Shown in pieces: positions 11,777 to 22,810 of a stretch of 64,000 bases of DNA. This DNA is from Nigrospora sphaerica (taxonomy: Eukaryota > Ascomycota > Sordariomycetes > Amphisphaeriales > Apiosporaceae). Each line of letters begins with the position of its first letter. Positions within the stretch are counted from its first letter, which is position 1. The notes below the pieces were generated by a model that worked only from the letters and a program-made list of their open reading frames with translations, was not told the origin of the DNA and did no database searches. A program made the translations under genes and the position numbers. Location: positions 3,348,001-3,412,000 of the forward strand of contig JAGVVL010000017.1 of NCBI GenBank assembly GCA_018287875.1, written 5' to 3'.

Positions 11777-12991
11777 ATGGCTAACCGAATGCGCGACGCT
11801 CCAGGCCTTGCCCTCTACCGCGCGCTCCTCGCCGCCGCTCCCAAGATTGCTCTGCCGGCCGAGCTCAAGCATGGCTTCGGGCCCAAGGCCAACCCGATCA
11901 CGACCTTTGTCCGCCGGGCCTTCCGCCGCAACCGTGCCGATACCTCGCCCCGCCTGATCTACCCTGCTCTCCAGGCCGGCTACCGCATGCTCACGATGCT
12001 CACGCGGGCCGCCGTCGCATGTCCCGCCACCTCGCCCGTTCCCTCGCCGACACCTTCGTCCGCCGCACAGGCGCCAACACCAACCCCGTCGGGCAGCGCC
12101 GAGTACAATTCCCTCATCGAGTTCCTGCAGGCCCGGCTCGCTGAGCGCAACGCCACGTTTGCCGCCAAGGCGCTTCACCCGCCGCACAGCCGCACGCCAT
12201 CAAGGACCAAGCCGGTGCGGCACGAGAAGGCGCCGCCGTCGCTGCTCGTCAACGTGACGCCGGCGCCGACGGCAGCCCAGCCGCGGCCCAAGCCCGTGTA
12301 CGCGATCCCGTCGCGGCCGCGGCCGCTCGAGGCGCTGGGCGGCAGCGGACGCCGGCGGGTGCCGCATATGGACATGGCGGCGGACCTGCCATTCCTGCGT
12401 GTGAAGAAGCCGCAGCCGGCGCAGCTGTCGCGCGTCCTGACGCAAAAGATGAAGATTCGGGGCGAGCGCCTGGCGCAGCTGACCTTCTTCACCGAGGAAG
12501 CCATCGAGGACGCTCGCGAGGAAGACGAATGGGAGGACCGGCTCCGCCAGCAGCGGCGCGCCGAGGACGTCCCCGCCGAGCCCGGCGCCGGCGCCGGCGG
12601 CACGTACCGATCCGCCATCGCCGAGCACGCCGTCGACTATATGTACCGCAAGGTCACCGAGGAGCGCGAGGACGCCGTCGCCCGCGCCGACGCCATGCGC
12701 GATCTCGTCCGCCGCGAGCGCGAGCTCTACGTTAAGGAGAAGACCGAGCGCGAGCGCGCCTCCAAGGAGCGCTGGGTCATGCGCGTCAAGGAGCAACGCG
12801 AGGCTCGCATCAAGCGCCGCAAGGAGCGCCTGGCCCGCGAGGCCGCCTCGAACGGGGCCTCCCCGTCCGAGACGACGAGCGCGCCGCCCAAGACCACGAT
12901 CCTACCACCCAAGACGCCGGGTCCGCCGCCCGCGAAGAAGCCAGCCCCCCGGAGCCCCAAGAAGGCCGTGAAGACTGTTGTCAAGAAATAA
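11777..12991 (+). CDS. LYR-motif (complex 1 LYR family) protein with long charged C-terminal extension
   Basis: Single exon. I start at the ATG at 11777, which gives 404 residues and places an LYR motif near the N-terminus (APGLALYRALLAAA, residues 8-21), as in LYRM proteins. The next segment ('FVRRAFRRNR', then 'LQAGYRMLTML') fits the three-helix LYR fold, including the usual distal aromatic and basic positions. LYR proteins mostly act in mitochondria, binding acyl-ACP and serving as assembly factors for respiratory complexes or Fe-S clusters. After residue ~80 the protein is Pro/Ser/Thr-rich. From about 215 to 355 it is strongly charged and probably a long helix or coiled coil ('REDAVARADAMRDLVRRERE'), and it ends in a Pro/Lys-rich tail. 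This is far longer than the ~90-130 residues of a classical LYRM protein. It may belong to the fungal Cup1-like LYR group, but I cannot confirm that here. Confidence 0.72.
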   Translation: MANRMRDAPGLALYRALLAAAPKIALPAELKHGFGPKANPITTFVRRAFRRNRADTSPRLIYPALQAGYRMLTMLTRAAVACPATSPVPSPTPSSAAQAPTPTPSGSAEYNSLIEFLQARLAERNATFAAKALHPPHSRTPSRTKPVRHEKAPPSLLVNVTPAPTAAQPRPKPVYAIPSRPRPLEALGGSGRRRVPHMDMAADLPFLRVKKPQPAQLSRVLTQKMKIRGERLAQLTFFTEEAIEDAREEDEWEDRLRQQRRAEDVPAEPGAGAGGTYRSAIAEHAVDYMYRKVTEEREDAVARADAMRDLVRRERELYVKEKTERERASKERWVMRVKEQREARIKRRKERLAREAASNGASPSETTSAPPKTTILPPKTPGPPPAKKPAPRSPKKAVKTVVKK

Positions 12992-13561
12992 GAGAAGCTG
13001 CTTGGGGCTGGCACCGGCGGCCCTGGCCAGGGCCGCAGAAACGTAGAATTTATACAAGCCTACTTCCCTGGGAAGAGGGGCAAGGACCGAACGCTGGGCC
13101 TAAGAGACATCGGTCGCTGCGGCTGGTACGAATCGCACTTGTGTACATTCTTAGATGCCGTAACCAAATGACAAATAGCAGCCAATGCCGTACATTCGCA
13201 GCACAGCATCTCACTGCCCCACGCTCACCACGTAATTGAGGAAGAAGAAAAAAGTAATCTGAAAGTCGGTCGTCCGTACTTATGCTCGCTTGCTGGGTTC
13301 TAATAAATCCACGATTCCACACCACGGGGTATCAACCAATTACTATCTTGTCCGTGCCTGCCCTTCTTTGTTTTGTCAAAACCAGCGCCTGATGCAGCAA
13401 ACTGACCAATTCCCATTTCCCATCCCAAAGTCGGCATTGACGGTTGAAAATCCATCCACATGCCCCTTAATGAACAATCGGAGAGCTCTCCCTCTCTCCC
13501 TTTCCCTACCTTTCTCTCTATTCTTCCCCCCGGGCTCACATCGCTCCCCTCACGGGTCCCC
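12992..13561. other. Convergent intergenic region
   Basis: About 570 bp between the 3' ends of the LYR gene (+) and the bZIP gene (-). It is presumably 3' UTR. There is a pyrimidine-rich run around 13480-13560. No gene seen. Confidence 0.5.
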
Positions 13562-16290
13562 TCACAGGGTGCTCGCGGGGTCGCTGACGCTGGCCCAGAA
13601 GGCGGCGTCGACGTCGCCGGGGCGGATGCCCGGGCTGCGGCCGAGACACGTCGTCTTGGCCGAGAGGTCTGCTCTGCGCGTCAGCACGGCGGGCCATCTT
13701 TGAACGGGAGGGGTGGGAAAAGAAGAAAAGGAAGAAAAACAGGGGGTGAGCCCAAGGGAAGAAAAGAAAAGAAAAGGACCCTTACGATCGACGAACAATT
13801 CCACATTCATGCGCCATACGCGCCGTCGTGGCTGCCTCCCGTACCCCAAATGGTGGTGCAGATCCGAGGAGCCGCTGCCGCTGCTGCTATGCCCGTCGTA
13901 GGCGTACGTCAGGTCCGATGGTGCGGCCGTCGTCGTGGTCGTGTAGTGGGCGTCTAGGAAATCGGCGGCGGACGCGCCGGTGGCGGCGGTGGCGGTGGTG
14001 CTGGCGCTCCTGGCGGAAGCCGAGGAGGCGCCGTCGACAACGTCGCTGATGCTGGTCGAGGGCGACGAGGCGGGCGGCGGGGGCCCGAAGGCGCCGTCGG
14101 GGATCTCGACGATGTGGTGGTCGGCGGCGGGCGGGATGACGACGCCGTTTTGGAGCAGGTAGTAGTCGACCTCCTCGGGGTCCCAGAAGATGCCGTCGAA
14201 GCCCGGCAGCGCAATCTGCCCGCCCAGCCCGACGAGCGTGTCGCGGATCCGCGCCACGCGCGGGTCCATGGGCCCCATGGCGTAGGGGTCGCGGTCGACG
14301 GGCGAGGCGGCGGCGGCCGGCGGAGCCGAGGAGGACGACGACGTTGACGGGTGGCGCTCCAGCTGCTGCTGCTGCCGCGACGAAGACGGCTGGCCCTCGG
14401 AGGAGGGCTGGGGATGGCCGGACGGCGGGTAGTGCGAGCCGGCGCCGCCGAGGTTTTGGAAGGGGTAGCGGTCGGCGAAGAGGGAGGTACGCTCGGCGGG
14501 CGAGAGCAGGGCGAGGGTGCGGGCTTTGATCTGGTCGAGCGATTCAAAGAGCATGGTGAAGCCGAAGACGCGTGCAAGCACCGCCGGCGGCGGGTGCGCC
14601 ATGACCGCGAGCATGGCCGCCCGCTGCAGCAGCGTGCGGTGCAGCCGCCGCCCGAACGTCGTCTCCTGGTACGCGAAGCTCGCCGGCGCCGGCAGCAGCG
14701 AGAACGGCGACGCCGACGCCGACGCCGCAGCCGCCGTCGCCATCCCGCCCGGCGCCCACTCCGCGTCAAACGCCATCGCCGCCGCGAACGACGCGTTCTG
14801 CGGCGTAGCCTGCGCCAGCACCTCGTAGCCCCCGGGCGCCCCCGCCACCGCGCCCCCGCCGAAGAAGTCGGCCTCGACGCATGCCGCCCCTGTGTACGGC
14901 GTCTCCGGCGCGAACGACGACGGCAGCATCGGTTCGTGCGTCACGATGACGCCGGCCCACAGGGGCGTCGGTTGCTGCGCGACCGCAGAGCCGGCGTGCG
15001 TCATCGGCCCCGTCGTTGTCATCGTCACCGCCGTCGACGACGAGGGCGGGTCATCGGAGACGTCGCGGCGCGCTCGCTTGGCCGCCTGCTGCTGCTGCTG
15101 CGCAGCCTCCGAGGGCGGCGAGTCGGAGGCGGCCGAGTCGTCGCGGGTCCGTCGCTTGGCCGGGGCGCCGAGTGAGCCGGTACCAGCATCGGCGTCGTCT
15201 AGAGAGCCGCTGCCTTGGACGCGCGCGAGCAGTGCCTGGTAGGCCTCGGTCACCTTTTGGTTCTCGGCCTTGAGGTCCTCGACCTCCTTCTCCAGTGTCA
15301 AGAGGGCGCCTTCCTTGCGGTCGCGGTAGGCCCGCTGGGCCAGGCGGATCTGGGTCCGGCGGCGCTGCGAAACGGGGAGAGGGGAGGTTTTAGCATGTAG
15401 GGCAACCATGGGAGGGGGGGAAGGTGGCATTCCGCCTATCTGATTAGGTGGTCCACGGTTCATGCAACCAAGGGGGCCCGGGGCGGAGCTCGCCGCCCAT
15501 CACGTACCTCCTGGGGTGTTTCGCTAGTAGAATCCAAGCGCGGACGCCCTCGCGTTCGCTTCTTGTCCTCCTCGGGCTCCCCCGCCCTGGTGGCAGATGG
15601 CGCGTTCCCTCGGCCTTTCTTCTTGGGCGCCGGCTCTTCCATCGCGCTTGGTTGGTGGGCCTTGCGTCGGGCGGCGGGACCGGAGATGCCCGGCCCGCCC
15701 CCGCGTCCGTCGTCGTACTGCTCAGCGTTCAGCACGGCCAGTTCGGAGTGCATGAGCCGCATTGGAGGGTCTCGCGACGGGGCCGTCGACGGGACCATGG
15801 GAAGTCGCCTGTGGGTTCCGGCTGGGGCGTCCTGTGGCGAGCGTTGCTGCTGCAACCGTCCCTGGACCTCGACGGGGTCGGTGGAGTGATTGGGGATCCG
15901 AGTAGTCGGGTCTGCAACGGCGCGCTCGGCCGAGTCGTCGCCGTGGGGGGAGGCGGTGGATCCGGAAAGCGGAGGCCAGCCGGCACTCGGATGGTGGCGA
16001 CCCACGCTGCTACTGCTGGTGTGTTGCTGGTAGACCGTGTGCTGCTGGTGTTGAGACGGGCCGTAGTTTTCCGCCGGATAGCCTCTGGGGACGGACAACA
16101 ACTGCAGCGACGAGGTCCACGGGCCGCCATCCTGTGGTGATGACGATGGTTGCTGATGCTGCTGCTGCTGCTGCTGCTGCTGCTCCTCCTCCTCATATGG
16201 ACCCCCGTGCGATCGCTCGTGATAGACGGATAAGAATGGTAAATTGGCGCTATCCCGGCGTGCAAAGTTTATATTCTGGTTCCGCGCCAT
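13562..16290 (-). CDS. bZIP transcription factor with DUF3425-like C-terminus
   Basis: Three exons on the minus strand (16290-15508, 15364-13786, 13668-13562) join in phase to about 822 residues. Exon 1 encodes a Gln/His/Ser/Pro-rich region with a polyQ tract, a basic nuclear-localisation-type cluster (PAPKKKGRG) and an AT-hook-like 'RTRGRPRLD'. The exon 1/2 join reconstitutes the basic region 'ETPQERRRTQIRLAQRAYRD', and the leucine zipper follows (LEKEVEDLKAENQKV). The C-terminal half has the helix-rich pattern of DUF3425 ('FGRRLHRTLLQRAAMLAVMA', 'RVFGFTMLFES'), found only in fungal bZIP regulators. Such proteins are nuclear DNA-binding regulators; I see nothing that reveals the target genes. 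The last junction was chosen because it alone keeps frame. The start could instead be an in-frame ATG at 16341. The long spacer upstream (16.3-18.2 kb) is its likely promoter. Confidence 0.82.
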
Positions 16291-18185
16291 GGTTACGTGG
16301 GGCGCCCAGCCTCGCGCGCAATTTGCGATTAGTGATGGCATTCCCGTTCTGGCCTCCGCGGATGTTCACAGGCCTGGCAGCCTCGGAGCCGAAATGCGTA
16401 CGCCACACCGCATTTGGTGGGGAGTGGACAGCAGGCGCTCGAGGTGTCGCCAAACCGCGAGCAGTGGCAGGAATTATGGCGGTGGGGAGATGAGATCACG
16501 CTGTTTGCAGGCAGGCGGAAGAAAGAGAGGTTCAGCTTAAGGGCTGTTGCTGTTTACTAGGGAGGGGGGGCCAAAGTGCCCATTTCCCTCTCCTCCCCAT
16601 TTCGCGGCCTGCGCGGCTCGTCCCGCCAGCCACGGACCCGCTGGCAATATTCATTGTGAATTGCGAATAGCCCGTCTCGCGCCCAGAGGCAGGGTCTGGC
16701 ATTGCCCAATAGCATCTCATGCGACTGGGATGGGGACTATTGGACGAGGGGAAAAGGACGCGGGCGGCGTGTAGCCACGAATAGAATAGAAGAGACGGTC
16801 GGACCTTCAATAGTCGGCACGCCTAGCAGGTCAATGTACTCGTAGATGCGAGGGGTGGATGATAGGGCCCTCCAAGGGGAGATCTAAGACAAGCGACGAT
16901 GCATCTATCTGCAGTTGCGGAAGCACGATCCGCATCCGCGATCCCTGCCCCCCCAAACAGGTTTGTTGGGCTGAACACTTAAGCGACACGTTGCTCCGTA
17001 TTCTGGAAGCAGACCCCCTTTCCTACAAGCTGTCAGCCCTTGTCTCTTTCTCATTGGGGCTACAACAGCTCGCCACGATGCCATCTGTTGGATCGGCCCG
17101 ACACGGCTTGCCGGTACGGCTGAGGGCTGAATGCGTACCGAAGTACTGTACCTAAGGTAGATGCGGTTGCCACCGTGGTTCCTAGCCTGTAGCATTGGAT
17201 GCTGGGCGGGCTTGACGCTTGCTTTCGTGGCACCGCGCCACGGCACTCCCTAGCGAGCCGAGTGCCGGAGAGAGTTTGAACGAAAAGCCAACGGTGGCCT
17301 TCGTCCCCCCTGCCGAAGGCATGACGCGAGAGACGAAGAAAATACGTACAGGCTTTGGCACCGCGCCATTGCTTCAGGTATGTGGGCACTTGAATGTTTA
17401 GAAAACCCGTCCCTGCATCGCTGTCGTCCCGCCTCCCCGGGTTTTGGACCCTCTCGCTACGGGGCTGACCCCACAGCGCTTGGTTGGAGCGGCTGCAAGA
17501 TTGATCATCTCGGCACGGGAGAGTTGGCACACACTCTGGGCATGTCACGGACAAGATTGGCGGCTTGCGAGTCCGTCGTACCGATGTGTTTCCGTACCCA
17601 TGGGAACAAGACGGCGGCTGTGCATGTCATCACGTGCACAACCGCCGCCTCGTTGGCCGGCGTCGCTTGTCCCGAAATCGGGCGCTGAGAGATGTGGTGT
17701 GGCCGAAGACAGGCTGGCGAGAGTTGGATGACCACCCTCGATTCCATCGCCTGGTCGCCAATCGATTGCGACGGATTCATCAGCCCGCATCTATGCCTCC
17801 GCCGACCCTACGCGTTTCTAATCCAGCCGTCTCTTCGAGAATCCCGTCTTGGGTCACGGGAGGGACTTGGTTCACGGTTTCTATTTCGTATCATGCTGTC
17901 CTTGTGTTGCCCCCTGTCTATGTGGTTCTCGTGTGAAAAGCCCTTTCCCAAACGCCGACCAAATCCCCCTTTTCTGCAAATCTATAAGGTAACCAAAAAC
18001 ATGACTCATCAAGTCACAGACTTTCCCGTTGTGCGCCCGCTACCTCCTAATCTTCCCAACCGAGCACTTCTCTCCCAAGGCCAAAGCACCCGTCCTCCCC
18101 TTGCCCGAGATTCCGGAAGCCCGACATCCCGTTCCGGCTCGGCGTCCCGTCCGCGGGTTTTTGGACAAGCCGAACTTCTCTCGCT
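16291..18185. other. Long intergenic / promoter region with a strong hairpin
   Basis: About 1.9 kb upstream of the bZIP gene and downstream of the next minus-strand gene. Several open frames of 90-270 codons occur, but they lack motifs, overlap on both strands and do not look coding. A near-perfect inverted repeat lies at 17612-17647 and is listed separately. Confidence 0.45.
17612..17647. repeat. Imperfect 16-bp inverted repeat with 4-nt loop
   Basis: The arms are 17612-17627 and 17632-17647, with CATC between them. Fourteen of sixteen positions pair perfectly, and the two exceptions are C/T differences that would form G-T or C-A type mismatches. The right arm contains CACGTG overlapping the loop (17631-17636), a site type bound by bHLH and some bZIP factors. 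Confidence 0.6.
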
Positions 18186-19058
18186 TCAGAAATGGTACTT
18201 GACGTGCAGCCAGTCGTCGTCCCAGCCGTTCTGCATGGTGGCGAGCTGCCACTTGAGGCTGACGGTGGTGCGGCGGCCGAGGTCGACCCAGACCTCGACG
18301 GGGCCGAGGCGCCAGACGCGGCGCACGAACTGGATGACGACGTCGTCGGTCGTGAAGGCGCCGCGGTTGCGCGCGCTGCGCACGTGGTCGCCGTGGTCCA
18401 CGCACAGCTGCTTGATGGCCTCGAGGAAGCGCTCCGCCGTCAGGCTGTCGGGGTACTCGTTTCGCACCATGTGCCACACCGCCTCCGATTTGTGCTTGGT
18501 GCAGTAGTCGAGCTTGATGGGCGTACACTGCGTCCGCGTCGACGACGGCCCCGGGCCCCGCGTCGTCGTCGCCGTCGGCGCCGCCCCCGACGCCGAGCGA
18601 CGGTGCGAGTACTGGTGCTGGTGGTGCTGAGGCATCGTGGGAATCGCCGGGCCGGCGCGGAGATACAGTGGCAAAGGCGGAGGCGGAGGAGACGGAGGTT
18701 GCTCCCAAGGCAGAGAGGTGGTAGTGGTGGTTGGTTGTTTACGAGGTGCTGCCCGGACCGGTGAAGGCGGTCGTTGCTGTTGCTGCTGCTGCTGCTGCTG
18801 CTGCTGTTGTTGTTGGGATTGGTGCTGCCGCTGTTGTTCTTGGTAGAGGAGACCGAGGTGGTGCAGACAGCGGGGGAGGAAGTGAAAATTGCAGAGGAGG
18901 AGCTCGACGTGGTGAAGGAGGAGGTGATATGGGTAAAGCTGGAACGCAACGAACAGCAGATTCCAGGCCATCAAATAGGCGGCGGAGGACGACGGCGTCC
19001 TGCCAGCCGATGCCAGGGACGGGCTGCCAGATGTCATCCACGCCCGCGTCGAGGGCAT
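18186..19058 (-). CDS. Hypothetical protein, polyQ-containing, with compact C-terminal domain
   Basis: An uninterrupted minus-strand frame of 290 residues from the ATG at 19058 to the stop at 18186. I do not recognise the family. The N-terminal third reads as hydrophobic and His/Leu-rich, and a run of about 14 Gln lies near residues 80-95, encoded by nearly pure CAG/CAA. A Pro/Ser/Thr-rich linker follows. The last ~115 residues look like a folded domain: 'YCTKHKSEAVWHMVRNEYPD', 'ERFLEAIKQLCVDHGDHVRS', 'DVVIQFVRRVWRLG' and 'VSLKWQLATMQNGW'. That part has a normal amino-acid balance and is the most secure. The start is uncertain: another minus-strand frame over 18.9-19.15 kb is also coding-like ('DVFTTVTNALDAGVDDIWQP'), so an upstream exon spliced into this frame is possible. 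Confidence 0.5.
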   Translation of the reverse strand: MPSTRAWMTSGSPSLASAGRTPSSSAAYLMAWNLLFVAFQLYPYHLLLHHVELLLCNFHFLPRCLHHLGLLYQEQQRQHQSQQQQQQQQQQQQQQRPPSPVRAAPRKQPTTTTTSLPWEQPPSPPPPPLPLYLRAGPAIPTMPQHHQHQYSHRRSASGAAPTATTTRGPGPSSTRTQCTPIKLDYCTKHKSEAVWHMVRNEYPDSLTAERFLEAIKQLCVDHGDHVRSARNRGAFTTDDVVIQFVRRVWRLGPVEVWVDLGRRTTVSLKWQLATMQNGWDDDWLHVKYHF

Positions 19059-22000
19059 TCGTTACCGTCGTGAAAACGTCACCTGCATGCGAGGCCGGCG
19101 TGGGCGCCCTTCGGTTTCGGCGCCGGCGGGCCTTGAAATGCACCAACTGTCAGGGCCAACTTCCTTTTCCCTCCTCCCTTTCCTGGTGACGGGCCGAAGG
19201 GGGTCTGCGATGGTCTCGCGAGGATCGGGACTGACATGTAAAGTGGATTGTCTGCGGCCCACTGCATGGCGACCACGTCTGGCATGTATCTAGGTAAATA
19301 CCATCTGGCGCCGCTGCGGTTCCTTTGCCCTCGAGCACCACTTCGCCTCCCCCTTCCCCGGCCGGCCAATGACGACGTCCCTGGAGCTCCGGTGAGTGGC
19401 TCGAGAACGGCCCGTTACACTTTCCCGAGAAGGCGGATTGCAGTGCCCTTGCAGAAGGGCTGGGAGGAAATTGTAGGTATCGGCGCGCGGCGAGCGACCA
19501 GGGCTTCTGAGTTGGGTTCCGCAGATGACGGCACGGCGGCGAGGGAAGGGGAAAGGGGGCATGTGAGCGGATGCCCCGTCCTGCCAGCCGTTTCCCCTCC
19601 TCCCCCCATGGCATTCTCGTGAATTTCCCCGGCGTCGGCATGGCCGTTGACCGTCTTGCTCAGGGCCCTCAAGCTTTTGGCTGCAGGCGAAGCTCACGCC
19701 GCGCCAGGGACCCGCATCGTCCGAAGGCTACCTCGGCAAGGGGGTTGTATGCCGGCCACTGACAGCCGCTGATGGGCGGGCGGCGCAGGCCGCGCTTCGG
19801 ATGACGACGGCTATTCGGGGGCCGGTAGACCCTGCGCGAGTGCCCCTGCAAGTCGCCCTTCTTGTGTGAATCCTTTCGTGATATTATTGCCCCGACAAAG
19901 TTTCGGCCCTTTGAGTGCATGCCCGATATTGTTGGGCCCGAGTCAAACCATTCAGTCTATTTCCGGATCTGACTTTGTAGCTGGGTGTATGCTCAGTGGC
20001 TCGCGTCTCGCCCCTATCTTGCGTCGTCTATGGTGCTGGTCGTAGGCTGCCGTGAATATATAAAGCCGCGGCATATTATTCACTGCAACTAAGCGTCGCA
20101 ATGAATAGAACTCGCCAATCCGTGGTAGACTTCTGAAAACAAATATCAACGTCACAGGATTTCGCGCTCGGCCCCGTCCCATGGCCATCGAGAGGAAACT
20201 TTGAAAGAACCTTACCATACACGTGCAGCAGGGAGTTCCACCCAGCCCCTTCAACCCCATGGCACGGCTGAGACATACAGCCAGATTCCGCAGAAGCAAC
20301 GTAGTGGACCACTGCAAGCAGGAAATGCTCAGGGTCGCCGATGTAACATCGGGCATAATCACACGATATAAGGTTTCTTGATATTCTGTTGGGATGAGCT
20401 GCCTGATGGTGTTTTAGTAGGTCGGACTCACGCGGGTACCTTGCCTTGTCATGTTGCTTAAATGATTGAACGTAGTGTGTCCAGCGCTTCTTCCACCCTC
20501 TATCATCGACGCATCCAGCTGTACTTTAACAGATACCATCAATGGCAGATTCGGTCGTTCCAAGCGCAGAGCCTATGATGCTTGAAGGCCCTTCGAAAAT
20601 AATGACACGAGAACCCGTCTCCTCTTGTTTAATACTAGATGAATACCTGGTCTCGGGTGGGTACGTGAACGCGACCCAGCCAGTAACAGAGGGCGTCCGC
20701 CCCTATTAAGGTTATCAAGTACATTCCGCGGAGCATTTAGGGCATGAGACATACTTGAGGCGGGACTGTTGTCCCCATGATGGCCATTTGGCTAAGGGTC
20801 GTCAAGGGCAGATAGGCATCCTGCTTGCGTCCTTCGTGCTTTGAGTGAATCAGGGAAACTGTTAAGATGCGGCACTCACCGTAAACTCACAAAGTATACT
20901 GGCGACGAACATGGTAGCTGCATGTGGTGAAGCTTTTGTGTGATGAACCGGACAATCTAGAAAAGACACGATTTCCCCAGCTAAGGCAAATAATAGGACG
21001 TTCGGAGCCACTTAATCTTCATGAGCTGAATAAGATGCGCGCAACACTGGTGGAGTCGGAGATTCAATATAATACTATCAGGTTTATACTTGCTTATTCA
21101 TATAGTGGTATTTGCAAGAGATCCCACTGAATTGCTAACCCTAAGGCCGATAGCCCGTGTGGTCAAGGACAGTTGAAGAGCTAAGCTGCCATTGCACCAC
21201 CAACGACAGCACGCCTTTTCATACAGTAATAGTCGAAGCAAATGAATGAAGAAGCTACAGCCGCGTGATTGCCTGAAGATATTAGGAAGTATCACCGTGG
21301 CAATGGTAGGGGTAGATACAGCCATATTTACATGCATGGGATGGCACAAGAGAGAGGATCGCGGATAATGCGTACGGAGTCGCTTCTCCTATCCTAGACT
21401 CGAAAATAGCAGCCAAAAAAAACACATAACGAGCACTTTCTCGTAGATCATCGGTGTTGGCATGTCTGATGACGGAGAAGGTCGATTGAAAGAAGGAGAC
21501 CCGAGACATGCAACACATGTTCAAGGGTGGTTTGCATCCAAGACTGCGGTAGCAAACGCGAGCTGGTCGCCAAAGAGACACCGGAAACCCCAAGACAGAT
21601 GGAAAGCGAGTCGGGCTGTCATTCCGTATTATACCATACACAGAAACACCCGGTATACCCTTCACACAGTAGCGTTTGCGCCGGGGCGCTGCATCTCGAA
21701 AGCAGATGGCCCGGGCGCGCGAATGGCAGCCTTCATTCTTCATAACGGGGCGCCCTGACCACCATGACGAAGGCTTCGAGAGGGGCGGGCGACTCTATAC
21801 CTGTCGCCTAGGCAGCCCTCGGAACACAGGGAGCGCCAACACCGACGCCAATAAGCCCCGATTGTTTCGCGCTCCCTGCGGCCCCCAGGCGGCCTCTCCC
21901 CCACGGATCGCTCGGTCAGCGCGCCGCCCGACCGGGCAGCAGCAGCAGCAGTAGCATTCACGGTATGTGCCCGGCCAACTCGTTTGCTCAGGGGCGGCGG

Positions 22001-22810
22001 CATGACGACGAGGGAGAGGTTGGCGGGCTGGAACGCTAACAAGATGCACACTGCAGGGGCGCGCGGCGACCCGGCGAAGCTTTTGCCCCGCTCCCACTAC
22101 CACCACCACCACCACCGCGGCCGCGGCGGCGACGCGCGAGAGTGGGATCTCGCCAGGGGCGGGGGCGGGGGCCGGAACCTCCCGCCGCCGCCGCCGACGA
22201 CGATGTTTGTTGCGGCTTCGGCTGCGCGCCCGTGCCCTCGAGTCGGAGCCGCGCTGATGTGGCGCTCGGTGCGCCGTCATATAAGACGTTGTCTTCTCTT
22301 TTTGTCGCGGGGGTCACGCCGATGGCAGTCATGGGCAGCTGTCAAGCAAAGGCCCTTCCCGTGTCAAGGTTCGACCTCAGGTCTGTAAGGGTAACGCTTT
22401 GGCCCCCTCAAGTCACAGGGAGAAGCTTGCTGTGCGGAGCCGTGTTTCGGAGTTCGCTACGAGAACTGTGATTCTTGATTAGTTAGAAGAGTTGTCGACG
22501 GCGGTTAGATGTAGTCCCTGGTCGACAAGACAACGGCGATGGAAGGCAGACTTCCCGATGTACCGAGTGAGGAGGGTAAGATGTGAAACTCGTAGCTGCC
22601 TTTTTCTGAGCCAACGTCGTTTCACCAGGTTAAGTCCGTGGGGAACAATGTAGTGGTTTGTGTCATCAATGCGTATATTTCTTTATTATCGTGTATACCA
22701 TGACGCTGAAGAATGCTAGTTCTAATGGTATCTGTTACCATAACGCCGTACTCCCATCAAACATGTCGCTCAGTAGCCCGTATTTTCCCGGGGCTACGGG
22801 AGAAAACTTT
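19059..22810. other. Gene-poor spacer with weak coding-like fragments
   Basis: About 3.75 kb without a confident gene. The part from about 19.9 to 21.7 kb is more AT-rich than the genes around it. Two fragments look somewhat protein-like: a 57-residue ATG frame at 20542-20715 (+, begins MADSVVPSAEPMMLEGP) and a frame at 20924-21130 (+, contains LLCDEPDNLEKTRFPQLRQI). They are in different positions with no clear splice link, and I recognise neither. The 22.0-22.3 kb stretch is GC-rich simple sequence (CAC and CGC runs) giving Arg-rich artefact frames. Confidence 0.4.
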
